Assembly (NCBI GenBank): GCA_949358305.1
Contig: OX442324.1
Location: 7,785,601-7,849,600 of the forward strand
Length of the DNA stretch: 64,000 nt
Origin: Strigamia acuminata
Lineage: Eukaryota > Arthropoda > Chilopoda > Geophilomorpha > Linotaeniidae
Direction of reading: 5' to 3'
A program made the translations under genes and the position numbers. Of the stretch, positions 42,379-54,185 are shown piece after piece. Position 1 is the stretch's first letter; each line of letters starts with the position of its first letter. Under the pieces are notes generated by a model, which was given only the letters and a program-made list of their open reading frames with translations, was not told the origin of the DNA and made no database searches.

Positions 42379-44124
42379 TGTGATGATTACAAATCAGTAT
42401 TTATCAATGTTCACAATAGATGGCGCTGTTTACCAAACGCGCGTAATTCAAACTCGATAAAACTAAAAAGTGTGATAAATAATTATTTAGACACGGTGAA
42501 TAAAATATAACTATTTTATTCGATATAAATTAAGTATTAATTACTTGATGATGTTGATTCTATCGAATCAATATCAACATTACTTACCTGTCGAAGGGAA
42601 CCAATCGGACCCTTCCGGACCCCAACTGGGTCCATCTGGACATAGTCATATATTAGGTCCGGACTAGTGACCCACGAATCCGCCGATTCGTACGCTGATT
42701 GGCTGTCGCCAATCTAGTAGTTCTACAGAACTATATAAGCATCAGTTTCTCACTCCCCCCTGGCTTGATAACTGAACTTGTATATTGTCTGTAGTTGAAT
42801 TGTTATCGTTTGATTTCATTATTCTCTATCGACACATCAGGCCACCTCAGCTCTCCACAGTTAGTATTCATTACTATTTGTTATTGCTGTTGTAGGGCTA
42901 TTTCGGGAAGGCTAACTCCGGTAATAGACATGCATTCGCATGAAATGGCCCCGTAACGTTAGCCAGCTGTTCTACGGGACAGTAGGACTTCGTACGGTGG
43001 CTCAATATAACGGTCGTATACAGTACGACCTTGCTAAATGAAAGTAGGTCCCTCAGCTAACTGGCCACAGTCCGCTGCAGGATGGTTGTTGTAAACAGCC
43101 CACGCAGGTTCCCGTCTTTCTACGATTGGTCCTTCCGCTCGTTAAAAGTCGGTAAAGGCCTAATGCACAGGTAACACGCCGGGTTGGTAGCCCGTGAGTA
43201 ATATCTGCAGATGTTGCGATAAATAACTACCTGGATAATGGTAATCCAACGGCAGTGGCCAAATAATATTTTACCCGGTGCTCGATCGTTGGATCCCGCC
43301 ATCGTAAGGCATGCTGGCGGATGGAGGAGTCAAATCCTCCCACGGTGGTTCTCTCGACCGTCGTGACGGTCCCCGCCCCATCGTACCCTCCGGGTTAGTA
43401 ACCCGTGAACAGGAGTTGAACAACACTGTGCTAAACAAATTACTCGGGCATTGGTAATCCTGTATTGGCAATACTTTTTATCCCGGTAAGTCCATAGAAA
43501 TGTTTACCTGGTGGTTGGTACCACCGACAGCGAATTAAAGCGTACAAACAAATACTCGGCGCCTGATCACGAGATCTTGTCGTCGTAAGGCATGCTGGCG
43601 GATGGAGTCTCAACAACTCCCGCGACGTTCTCTCAATTGTCGTGACGGTCCCCGCCCAATTAATATTTATATAACAATTCATTTGTTATATTCATTTAAT
43701 CACTTTACTTTTGTTCATTTGAATTATGGAATATTCTGCTGAATATTCCTGTTTATGCGAAGGACTCTTCGCATATTTAGATAATCGGTGCTGCGGACCA
43801 AATACGTCTCCGTAGCGATATTTGTGACGATGCCGCAAGTCAGCCGCATCCCTCTGGCTTCGCCCGGATCCTCAACCAGTTGATGCCGCCCGTTTACACG
43901 CGTCAAGAACCCACAAACTTTGTTATTATTATTTAGTAATAAATTTGTTATGTCACACTGAAAACTGTAAGTTATTTCTGCTCAGTCATGAATTCATATT
44001 TTTACACAGACTTCTGTAAGCTTATCTCGGTTAGGTTGTTGCTACTTCTAGCAACGTCTTGTTTAAACCGATTGTTTAACTATCTTAAATGGCTATTAAA
44101 TCAGCCAAAAGTAGAATCGTCACA
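42379..44124 (+). repeat. GyA 3' LTR
   Basis: 1746 bp, same ends as the 5' LTR, about 4 substitutions by eye (for example G for A in the CGAAGG-AACC segment near 42598). It is followed by the AGTT duplication. Confidence 0.97.
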
Positions 44125-44128
44125 AGTT

Positions 44129-44866
44129 CATTTACCTGGGGCTGTAGGTACTATGATAATGGGGGTGAAGAAGGACGAACAAATTGACACCGTGTTCCCC
44201 TATAGATCGCTGGTTGGTAGTCTTCTGTTCTTGGCGTCGCGAACCAGACCAGATATACTATTTTCCACCATTGTGCTCTCCCAATACAATGAACGACATT
44301 CTCAGAGGCACATTAATATGTTATTGCAGGTACTCAGGTACCTGAAAAGTACTGAGGATTATTGTATTGATCTCTCGAGATGCAAAAGCGCTTTGCTAAC
44401 GGTTTTTACCGATGCGTCATACGCTACTGATGTAGACCAACGAAGGAGTTTCGGAGGTCATGTGGTTTTCCTTGGCGGTGTTCCGGTCTCGTGGTCGTGT
44501 AGAAAGCAGAAGATGACTACGTTATCCGTGATGGAGTCGGAGTTTGTGGCCATTGTTGATGGCGTCAGGGAACTCATATGGCTTAAGAGGCTTTTCAACA
44601 TGTCGGTGATGCGTGACTATTTTGGGGACTTGCAACCCTGTGTCCTAGCCGATAGCACGGCAGCGATACAGTATAGCAAAAACCGCGTTGAAAATAAAGC
44701 GAACAAACACATCGAAGTTCGCTTTCATTATTTGCGCGATCTGTATGAAAGCAAGATCTTTGATATCCGGCACGTTCCTGGGAAACTAAACGTGGCCGAT
44801 CTGTTAACCAAGTGGTTGGCTCGCCCACGCCTAACCGAACTATGTGAGCACATCTTTGATATGTGA
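44129..44866 (+). pseudogene. CopF RNase H (second part of the split polyprotein)
   Basis: 246 codons, starting in phase with the codon interrupted at 29765 once GyA and one AGTT copy are discounted. It has the end of the hinge, then VFPYRSLVGSLLF, RNase H FTDASYATD (near 44405), MESEFVAIVDG (44533), LADSTAAIQYSKN (44647), KHIEVRFHYLRD, NVADLLTKW (44793) and a TGA at 44864-44866. The open frame extends upstream into GyA LTR sequence (from 43988), which is not part of it. No lesion is visible. Confidence 0.94.
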
Positions 44867-44877
44867 CAAAGTTGTCC

Positions 44878-44885
44878 AGAGGGGG
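44878..44885 (+). other. CopF polypurine tract
   Basis: AGAGGGGG immediately before the CopF 3' LTR, 11 bases after the stop codon. Confidence 0.75.
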
Positions 44886-45366
44886 TATTGATATGTAAAG
44901 TTTAGGGACAAGTGTTGTCACAGTCAGTTCCGATTTACGATGGAGAGATTACTTCGCGCTTTTCCGAATTAGCGCGATTGTTACGCGATTAATTTATCAT
45001 TGTATTATGTCCTGGAATTGCAAATCAGTTGTTATTGCTTTTTATCTAATGCGTGTTTCATTACCACAGCTGATTTACCTTTGTATAATGATCTATTTAA
45101 TTGTCGTCTGCTCAGATGAGCATTTTCTATTAAGAACTTGTTTTGTTTTAAGTTGTTTATGTTTAAACATTGTACAGGACAAATCAACCCACATATAATA
45201 TTGATTTGTCCTTCTTATAGTTTGTGAGGTGAAATAACCTCAAACCATGTATCATTTACTCTCACATGTTTTCCATGATATTAAAGATGGCGGCACAATT
45301 TGTGCTAGTGTTGCAAAACATTGAAAACTGCTTTGACTCACCTGATTTAAGATCCATAGGCCAACA
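44886..45366 (+). repeat. CopF 3' LTR
   Basis: 481 bp, two differences from the 5' LTR by eye (near 45106 and 45142). It is followed by GTTCC and then by the last bases of the CopE LTR. Confidence 0.93.
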
Positions 45367-45375
45367 GTTCCTACA

Positions 45376-45387
45376 TGGTAGCAGAGG
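45376..45387 (+). other. CopE primer binding site, tRNA-iMet
   Basis: TGGTAGCAGAGG directly after CCTACA, the proposed CopE LTR end. The leader to the gag ATG is only about 55 bases, far shorter than in CopC or CopF. Confidence 0.75.
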
Positions 45388-45441
45388 GTGGTTCTGCTAA
45401 AACCCGATACTGACAAAAATTAGCGACGATACGACGGAAAA

Positions 45442-48400
45442 ATGGCGTCGAAAGGAAGCACGGCGTCGGCGGCGGCAGGAATCGCGCCGCTCGACAAAAA
45501 CAACTACGAGACGTGGAAAGTGGACGTTCAATTGTTGCTTCAGGAACTCAATTTGTGGGGATTCCACGACGGAACACTGAAGGCACCGGAGGCAGGAGCG
45601 TCGGCGACGGATTTAGCCAAATACGAGAAAAGAAAGGCCCGTGCACGCGGTATTTTGTGCAATAGCGTTGCAACGAGATTGAAACCGTCGCTTTTAAAAC
45701 TCGACACGTCGAAGGAGGTTTGGGACTACCTCAAAAAACTACACGAGCCCACGTCTGTCGCGAGAAACGCGAAGATATTAGAAGACTTCTATACGATACG
45801 TTGCGGAGACAAAGAGGAGGTCGATACATTTATTACACGTGTAGAATTGGCGGCGGACGAATTGAAATCCATTAAACAGGAACCAAATGACAAAGTCAAA
45901 GCTTACACTTTAATAAATCGAATCCGCAAAGATTATGAGCATCAAGTGCAAGCCATATACCAGTGGAGCGATGGCGACTTTACATTTGATAAAGTTTCAG
46001 CAGCATTGCTTGCCGAGAGCGCCAGACGTCGATATACGATGGGAATAAATGCTACAACAACGGATTCCAGTGCGCTAAGTGTCAGTGCTTCCAACAATCA
46101 ACAGGGATCGAGGAAGCAAGACAACAAGCAAGGTAAAAACAATTTTTCAAATATTTTGTGTTACAATTGTCACGAAAAAGGCCACATTGCCCGAAATTGT
46201 ACAAATCCGAATCCAAAGCAACAGGACATCGCACATGGTCGCGGCAAAGGACGCGGACAGTCCCAACGAGGCAGAGGATTACGAGGGGCATTTTATGCGT
46301 CATTTTTGGGGGAATGTGCATTAAAATTAAGTGATAATTTATGTGATGAGGATGCATGGTTTGTAGATTCCGGCGCATCAGACCACGTGTGTGGTAAGAT
46401 GGAGTATTTTCAGAATTTTAAGCAGTTAACTCCAACTAGGTTACAATTAGGCCAGGGGACAGCAAGTATTACTGGTTGTGGTGCTGTATGTATTAGCACT
46501 CTTGCAAATGGAACTTCCAACCATGTGGACTTAATAAATGTCTATTTTGTGCAGGGATTTAAACGGAATTTGATTTCCAGTGGAAAAATTGACGAGGCCG
46601 GATTTAACCAACATATTTACAATGGTGTATTGAAGGTTTATTACAAGAATAGTCAAGAGTGTTTATTGCTAGCAGACAGACAATCCGATGGCCTGTATCG
46701 TGTGAGAGGCACGATTATTAAGAATAATAATGTGTCAAATATTGTTACAAAGAGTGTGAATAATTCTAATTTGATTTTGGAAGGGGAAAAACCTGTAAAA
46801 CATATTGAGCAATTACAGAACAAGACCCCCACTCATGCTGAAGTTTTAAATCAACCCCCGACGTTACAGAATTTTGCCGTTTCTATCGATACGTGGCATA
46901 AACGTTTCGCCCACATGCACGTGCAGGGGTTAGCCTCGTTATTGAAGAGTGAGGAAACAATGGGGTTGGATTTCACGGGAAACTTGAATAATTTCGCATG
47001 CGATTCGTGCCGAATTGCCAAATCAACGCGCGCGAACTACAAAGTCAGGGCTGATCGTGAACGTGGGGAACCACTTGAACTTCTACATTTAGATGTGTGG
47101 GGCCCATGTCCCACAACATCATTGGGTGGTGCACGTTATATATTGTGTATAGTTGACGACGCAACCCGGTTCTCATGGGTTTTTCCCTTAAAGACGAAAG
47201 ATGAAGTGTTTCCAGTTTTTAAAACATTTTTGGCAAGAGTTGAACGACGTTCGAACAGACAAGTTCACGAGATAAGGACCGATCGAGGCGGGGAATTTTG
47301 CGGAAATGAATTCAATTCTTTTCTCCAACAAAAGGGAATTGGAGCGCAAAGAACTAACCCATACTCGGCCCAAATGAACGGCGTTGCAGAACGCCTAAAC
47401 CGTTCAATTTTCAACAATGTCCGCGCGATCATTGAGGATACAAATTTGCCATGGATTTTGTGGGCAGAATTGGCTGTCACTTACATTTATCTGAAGAACA
47501 GATACCCACATTTATTTGCAAAGGGACAGATTCCTTATATTAAATTCAGGCAGAGGAGTATGGCGGTGAAGCATTTGCGCGCCATTGGGTCTTTGTGTTT
47601 CGTACACATTCCACAGCCAAAGAGAGATGGAAAATTAGATTCGAGAGCGTGGAAAGGCATACTGGTGGGATACGCTTTCACGACGAGGGGCTACAGGGTT
47701 TGGAACCCAATTACAAATGAGGTTGTTGAAACAAAGCACCTGATAATTGATGAGTCCAGGGACTGGAAGTCCTTTAATGCAGTGGACACAAATGTTCAAC
47801 AACCAAATTTGGATACAAATGGATACGATTCGGATGAAAGTGGGATATTCCAGCAGAATTTTGAAGACGAAACCTCGCCTGCTACACCGCCAGGTTCACC
47901 ACCAGTCCAGCGTAAAGCGCCAGTACCCCTTGAGCAGGTTCCTCCACCGATACAACCTGTGGCACAGGTACCCATTCCTACACAACCTGCAGCACAGGTT
48001 CCCATCCCTACGCAGCCAATCCAGGGTGGTGCAAAAGCGAAAAAGCCACGGATTGCAACCAGAACGAGCGATGCCGATGGTTGGGACAGGAAGCAGGTGA
48101 CTAGACAAGGGGGCGTAACAGCTGGGAGAATTGATGTGCTTTACTATGCACCAGATGAAACGGGCCTTTAAAAACAAAGAAGCAGATTGAAGCTTTCTGC
48201 AGGGGAAATCGAATCTTTTTCAATCCTACGAAATTTAATTTCACTCCCGTCAAGGAGCCCATCAACACGATTGAGCAGTCTTCCGATGAGGAACCAATGG
48301 AAACGGTCCTCGTTGCGACGACGCCTCCGATTAGTGTTTATTGCGCTATTACACAGCCCAAAACGTATGAAGAGGCAACTTCCTCATCTCAGTCAAAAGA

Positions 48401-49135
48401 ATGGGCTGAGGCGATGGAAGAAGAGATTGAGACTTTACAAGAGAGAGAAGTGTACGAGGAAGTACCACGCCCAAAGGCCAAAGTCTTGGACCACAAATGG
48501 GTTTATAAGCTGAAGCCAGACGAGGACGGGACCATTGTGCGATACCGTGCGAGAATAGTGGCACAGGGGTTCAGGCAGACACAAGGCGTAGACTACTCGG
48601 AAGTATTTTCGCCCGTCGTAAACTTCACGCTAATACGACTGTTTTTTTGTTTACTGGTGATCTTACGTGGCTGGGTGGATGTCCATCTGGACGTAAAATG
48701 CGCGTACCTTTACGGTAAATTAGATTGTCCCATACATATGGAGATCCCACAGGGATTTAAAACGCCAGGAACAGACAACGTCTGGCTCTTGTACAAAGCA
48801 TTGTACGGGTTACACCAGTCCGGTAGGATGTGGTATGAAGAATTGAATACCAGCCTACTGGATTTGGGTTTCACTAAAGTCATAGGCTGCAATTGTGTCT
48901 ACACATTCAATCACAGTGCAGTCCTTTTGATTTACGTAGACGATATGGTTTTGTTTGCGAAAGATGCCGAGATGCAGCGCGTCTTGATAGATCTGATCAA
49001 ACAAAAATTCAATATAGTGAATTTTGGTAGGATTACCAAATTACTCGGGGTCAAATTTTGTCGGGATAACGGAAAAGTGTGTTTGCACCAGAAACATTTT
49101 ATTGACAAATTGGCAACTAAATTCAATTTAGAGCA
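45442..49135 (+). pseudogene. CopE gag-pol up to the RT-RNase H hinge (split by GyB)
   Basis: ATG at 45442. Gag (NNYETWKVDVQLLL; YEHQVQAIYQWSDGDFTFDK), zinc knuckle from residue 240 (CYNCHEKGHIARNC), protease DSGA about residue 309 (WFVDSGASDHVCG), pre-integrase (WHKRFAHMHV), integrase (HLDVWGP about 551; RTDRGGEF; NGVAERLNR), Pro/Gln-rich repeat linker (47930-48020), RT (HKWVYKLKPDE; ARIVAQGFRQ; SEVFSPVVNF; YVDD at 48933). One lesion is visible: an extra base in a T-run near 48168 puts a stop at 48169-48171, and the reading continues in the next frame to the hinge. The open frame past 49135 is GyB LTR. Confidence 0.92.
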
Positions 49136-50880
49136 TGTGACGATTCTACTTTTGGGCTAATTTATTAGTCCTTTTGAGATAGATAATTCGGTTTATACAA
49201 GACGTTGCTAAGTTTAGCAACAACCTAACCGAGATAAGCTACGGAAGTCTTTACAAACATGATACGTGATCGAATAGAAATAACTTACAGTTTTAGTGTG
49301 ACATAACATATTTATTACTAAATATTAACAATAACAAAATGGGTTCTTGACGCGTGTAAACAGGCGGCATCAACTGGTTGAGGATCCGGGCGAAGCCAGA
49401 GGGATACGGCTGACTTGCGGCATCGTCACAAATAGCGCTACGGAGACGTATTTGGTCCGCAGCTCGATTATCTAAACATGTGAAGAGTCTTTCACATTAA
49501 TCGGAATATTCGGTAGAATATTCCATATTTCAAATGAATAAAAGCAAGGTGATTAATGGAATATAACAAATGAATTGTTATATAAATATTAATTGGGCGG
49601 GGACCGTCACGACAATTGAGAGAACGTCGCGGGAGTTGTTGAGACTCCATCCGCCAGCATGCCTTACGACGACAAGATCTCGTGATCAGGCGCCGAGTAT
49701 TTAATTGTGTGCTTTAACTCGCTATCGGTGGTACCAACCACCAGGTAAACATTTCTATGGACTTACCGGTGTAAAAGATATTGCCAATACAGGATTACCA
49801 ATGCCCGAGTAATTTGTTTAGCACAGTGTTCTTCAACTCCTGTTCACGGGTTACTAACCCGGAGGGTACAATGGGGCGGGGACCGTCACGACAGTTGAGA
49901 GAACCATCGCGGGAGGATTTGACTCCTCCATCCGCCAGCATGTCTTACGATGCCGGGATCCAATGATCGAGCACCGGGTAAAATATTACTTGGCCACTGC
50001 CGTTGGATTACCATTATCCAGGTAGTTATTTTATCGCAACATCTGAAGATATTACTCACGGGCTACCAACCCGGCGTGTTACCTGTACATTAGGCCTTTA
50101 CCGACTTTTAACGAGCGGAAGGACCAATCGAGAAAAGACGGGAACCTGCGAGGGCTGTTTACAACAGCCATCCTGCAGCGGACTGAGGCCAGTTAGCTGA
50201 GGGACCTACTTTCATTTAGCAAGGTCGTACTGTATACGACCGTTATATTAAGCCACCGTACGAACTCTAACTGTCCCGCAGAACAGCAAGCTAACGTTAC
50301 GGGGCCATTTCATGCGAATGCATGTCTATTACCGGAGTTAGCCTTCCCGAAATAGCCCTACAACAGCAATAACAAATAGTAATGAATACTAACTGTGGAG
50401 AGCTGAGGTGGCCTGATGTGTCGATAGAGAATAATGAAATCAAACGATAACAATTCAACTACAGACAATATACGTGTTCAGTTATCAAGCCAGGGGGGCA
50501 GTGGGTGGAAAACTGATGCTTATATAGTTCTGTAGAACTACTAGATTGGCGACAGCCAATCAGCATACGAATCGGCGGATTCGTGGGTCACTAGTCTGGA
50601 CCTAATATAAGACTATGTCCAGATGGGCCCAGTTGGGGTCCGGAAGGGTCCGATTGGTTCCCTTCGTCAGGTAAGTAACGTGGGTATTGATTCGATAGAA
50701 TCAATCATTGTCAAGTAAATAATACTTGGTTTATATTGAATAAAATAGTTATATTTTATTCACCGTGTCTAAATAATTATTTATCACGCTTATAGTTTTT
50801 ATCGAGTTTGAATTACGCGCGTTTGGTAAACAGCGCCATCTATTGTGAACATTGATAAATACGGATTTGTAATCATCACA
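49136..50880 (-). repeat. GyB 3' LTR
   Basis: 1745 bp, reverse orientation of the GyA LTR, with the same promoter palindromes and internal duplication. Confidence 0.96.
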
Positions 50881-51622
50881 CATCCCCCGATGACAAGCAT
50901 AGAGTTTACTAACTCTTCAATTGTCATTCTTAATGTATAAGAAATGTTCACCTAATTCTATCGAATTAATCCACTTGGTAAGTATTTTATTAAACTTAAT
51001 CACGTTATTTCTTTCAGAAACTTCGTCACCCGATTAGACTAATCGGCTTCTCTGTACTGCGCAACTCCCGGTTGCTAAGCGACGGAAATGAACTCGTCCG
51101 AACATGGATACATGTTCGAGAAAACTAATTTCGATAGAAATTTTATTTTCTCCGTCAAATAAACTTCTTCACAGCTTATTAATTATCCAGATGATCAAAT
51201 AAAATAAATTTATGCAAACTTTTATTTATCGGAAAATCTAAACTACTGAATTTTTATTACGTTTGTTATAAAAATTGTCGAATTTCAACTTGAAATTCTT
51301 GAAACACTTTGATCAAAGCAAAAACAAACACAATTTTCACAAATAATTATGAATTTTCGCAAATAAATCAACAAAAACATATATTAATATGATTAGTTCA
51401 CACAAAATCAAATCGAATTCGGAAAGAACAATTAAATTGAATCCAATTTGCAAAATTAACTATATTCGTCTGAATATTTAAATGATTAGTTCTAATTTTA
51501 AACAAAACCGAACACACTACTCGTGAGAATACTGAAAATTGCAACACAACGAAACACTTGGAGTATTTTTAGTCATAAAAATCTCCACTCGGAAAAATAA
51601 ACGAATGTTAATTTTGTCCCTT
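50881..51622 (-). other. GyB 3' untranslated region and polypurine tract
   Basis: About 740 non-coding bases, homologous to 41649-42378 with many substitutions. The purine tract (minus strand CGGGGGATG) abuts the LTR. Confidence 0.7.
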
Positions 51623-53140
51623 TTACTCCTTCTTCTCGACTTCAGTCGAATCTTTCACCTCTGGTTTCTCGACCTCGGCAGAAGTCAGGAAATCGGACTC
51701 TTCAGTCGCCTCAGTTGAGACGGCGGAAAATACAGCTTCCTCCGGTGCTTCAATCTCTTCCGGACTCGGAGGAGGAAACGGCATGTCGTCGAGAAGTTCG
51801 GCCACGAAATCAACGACGGACAGCAGCTCTTCCGCATCCTCGAACTGGGCGTCGTCCGGTGTTTCAGACTTGGACGCGGGAAGGGCGTTCGCCACGTCGG
51901 TTACCGCCGCTGGAGGATCCTCCACGGGTTTGGACGATGCTTCCACTGCTTTCAGGAGCTTACGAGCTCGCCCTCGTGCCAAGATATTGGTTCGTTGAAC
52001 CTTGGCAATTTCCTTCGCTCGGTCGAGCGTAAGACAGCCTCGCCCTCGCGACATCGCTCTTGGTCGAACGAATTCCTCTTGCACCTCGCTTCCGACGCTT
52101 TCGGCGGCTTGGACAGTTTCAGTAGAAACTTCGGAGCTCTCGGACGGCGGCGGCGACTGTCGAAGGAGTTCGACTCTTACCCCGGCGTTGGCTTCAGCGC
52201 GGGTCCAGGTGAGGAAACGTGGGTCGATATACACAGCCTCGCCGCGGCTGTTTAAAAACAATCGACACTTAGGGCAGTGAGCCCAACATCGCTTCTCGTT
52301 TGGCTTAATCCCCTTAACGACGTGGGGTTGAACCTCCTTTCTCCAGGGCTCCAAACGCGGTCGCGTCTTCCGTCCACGGCAATTTGGACAGCGCATCAAA
52401 GAGGAACCTGCGGATGCACCGCAGCACCACCCGCAGCCGACGCAAAACGGGCAGATCGTCTCCGTCGCCTGGTCGGTCACGATGTTATCGTGAGGTATTC
52501 CGGCTGCCATATCACGCTCACACTGCTCCTTGCGTAAACGGGCCTTCTCGTCCTTCTTTTTCGCCTTGTTGGCGGCTCGGTACTCGCGGTTGCGAGATAC
52601 GGGCTCCGAAAAACGTAAAGCGCCCGGTGGCGGCTCATTCCATCCGTATTCTGATGCCGAAGATTCAGCACCGGCAGGGAGTCGCACAACAGACGTTGAT
52701 TGTCCTGCCACAGTCGGTGCGGTCGCATTCGACGTGTTGGCAACGGTTGGCGCCACGCTTGCAGTTGGTGGCCGGAATTCTGGTGAATGTGGGGCCAACG
52801 GGACGTTGATGACATTCGCGGGCGGATACGCCACCTGCGCCAATGGGGCCAATTGTGCCGACTCAGATACCGTCGGCTGTGCAGATGTGGACGGGGCCTG
52901 CACCATCGCATTTAAGTCAAGCGGAAGTCCGTCCGGATGGACGCTCAGCCAATTTAATGTAGCTAACTGCAGTGGCGTCAGGGCATACATGGAGGCTGGT
53001 GCCGTTGGTATCGGTTGGGCCCTCAAATATGCACGTTCGGCCGAACGGCGTTGCTCGTCGCTAGATGAAGTTGATGAGCTGGAGCTTTCATGACGGTGAC
53101 GTCGATGACTCCGTTTCGAACGGTGTTTACCACCTCCCAT
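51623..53140 (-). CDS. GyB ORF3: intact copy of the Cys-rich accessory protein
   Basis: 505 residues, ATG at 53140-53138, same length as GyA ORF3 with no gap. By eye about 33 residues differ. They cluster in the Pro/Ala-rich N-terminal half and in the acidic C-terminus (for example KKGEKD versus KPEVKD). From residue 205 to about 335, which holds both Cys clusters, only one residue differs (S to L after KTRPR). All ten Cys of the two clusters are kept. It sits in an element whose gag and pol are broken. Same layout as in GyA: basic start, Cys-rich core, Arg-rich segment (MSRGRGCLTLDRAKEIAK), acidic end. Function unknown; no membrane or secretion features. Confidence 0.88.
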   Translation of the reverse strand: MGGGKHRSKRSHRRHRHESSSSSTSSSDEQRRSAERAYLRAQPIPTAPASMYALTPLQLATLNWLSVHPDGLPLDLNAMVQAPSTSAQPTVSESAQLAPLAQVAYPPANVINVPLAPHSPEFRPPTASVAPTVANTSNATAPTVAGQSTSVVRLPAGAESSASEYGWNEPPPGALRFSEPVSRNREYRAANKAKKKDEKARLRKEQCERDMAAGIPHDNIVTDQATETICPFCVGCGWCCGASAGSSLMRCPNCRGRKTRPRLEPWRKEVQPHVVKGIKPNEKRCWAHCPKCRLFLNSRGEAVYIDPRFLTWTRAEANAGVRVELLRQSPPPSESSEVSTETVQAAESVGSEVQEEFVRPRAMSRGRGCLTLDRAKEIAKVQRTNILARGRARKLLKAVEASSKPVEDPPAAVTDVANALPASKSETPDDAQFEDAEELLSVVDFVAELLDDMPFPPPSPEEIEAPEEAVFSAVSTEATEESDFLTSAEVEKPEVKDSTEVEKKE

Positions 53141-54185
53141 CTGCAGACGCAATAAATTATTTTATTAAAAATAATTCCACTCTAAATAGTCATTCCTTGA
53201 GCCCAAAGAATTAAAACGTATTGTTCGCAACGAAAATACACAACTCGAGTTATTTATAACCCTTAACACGTGACACTAATGAGTCACACTCCCCTTGTGT
53301 TTATGACACGAGAATGGACTCGCCAACAGAGATTTTCATCAAAAATCGCAACTTGTTGATTTTTCAAAAGAAAAATTCCTGTAGTTTCTATATAAACTAT
53401 TTAATTCAATCCTTGAATATCAAAATAAACTTCGTATTAATTAATTAACACTTAGTATACCAAATATCTCAAATCGAAAATTCATCGCTAAATAATTTAT
53501 GCAAGCCTCGACCGCGACTTGATTTAAATAATTAGTGCCTACGTACTTAAATCTTAATAATACATTATTAATATTTAACTCAACTATTCGACTGAATAGT
53601 TAAACTTCCAGAGTGATTTAATGCCGATTCACGTTTATAACGACACGTGAATTTTTTATCGGGACGTCGATATTTCAATTGTTGCGAACAATTTTTCTAA
53701 TTCTTTAGTCAAAGAATGTATTTGAAAACTACTTACTGTCGGAAGTGAAGCTTTCCTGTTTTGGAGTCGGCTAAATGAATTAGCGCTGAGTTTTTTCGAA
53801 GTCGAAAAAGTGAAGAGGAGACGAAGTTTGACTTGTATCCACGTGTGTTACGAAGTGTTTGTGTGCAATGAACCCTGGGAATTTTATTCCCTATTAATTG
53901 TCGGGTTCGAGGTTTAATCACACCTCGTCAATCTCGTACCCTCGTGAAGAGGCGAGATTATCACTTTTCAAAGTAAATTCTCCGTATTTTAGTTAAAATA
54001 CATATAAATATGACCAAATAATAAAATATTCTATCAAATATTTTAACTTATCGCAACAAATTCATATTTTAATATAAATTTCGATACTCTTCGTATCAAG
54101 GTGTCCCCCGGTGTTGAGATTTTCAATCATTACACCTGTTAGACATGTAAAATAATTACTGTCTCCAAGTTTTAAATAAAACTTA
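53141..54185 (-). other. GyB pol-ORF3 spacer
   Basis: Homologous to 39079-40130. Minus strand CTGCAG directly precedes the ORF3 ATG, and GTAAGT (53731-53736, complement) is kept. No coding region. Confidence 0.6.

Larger units (their letters stand above)
29766..44124 (+). mobile_element. GyA: 14.4-kb gypsy element with third ORF
   Basis: Two 1746-bp LTRs differing at about 4 positions, a 4-bp duplication AGTT (29762-29765 and 44125-44128), a tRNA-Gln primer site, open gag, pol and ORF3, and a purine tract. All three coding regions lack visible lesions. It is the youngest and most complete element here, and potentially autonomous. The same family is present as GyB and as the solo LTR at 15766-17510. 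Confidence 0.96.
24148..45366 (+). mobile_element. CopF: copia element with GyA inside, inserted in CopE LTR
   Basis: LTRs at 24148-24628 and 44886-45366 (481 bp each, two differences by eye), flanked by GTTCC (24143-24147 and 45367-45371). The coding region was a single intact frame until GyA inserted at 29765. Without GyA the element is about 6.9 kb. The LTR edge reads TATTGATATG rather than a TG start; the preceding TA could instead belong to the target copy. Confidence 0.93.
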
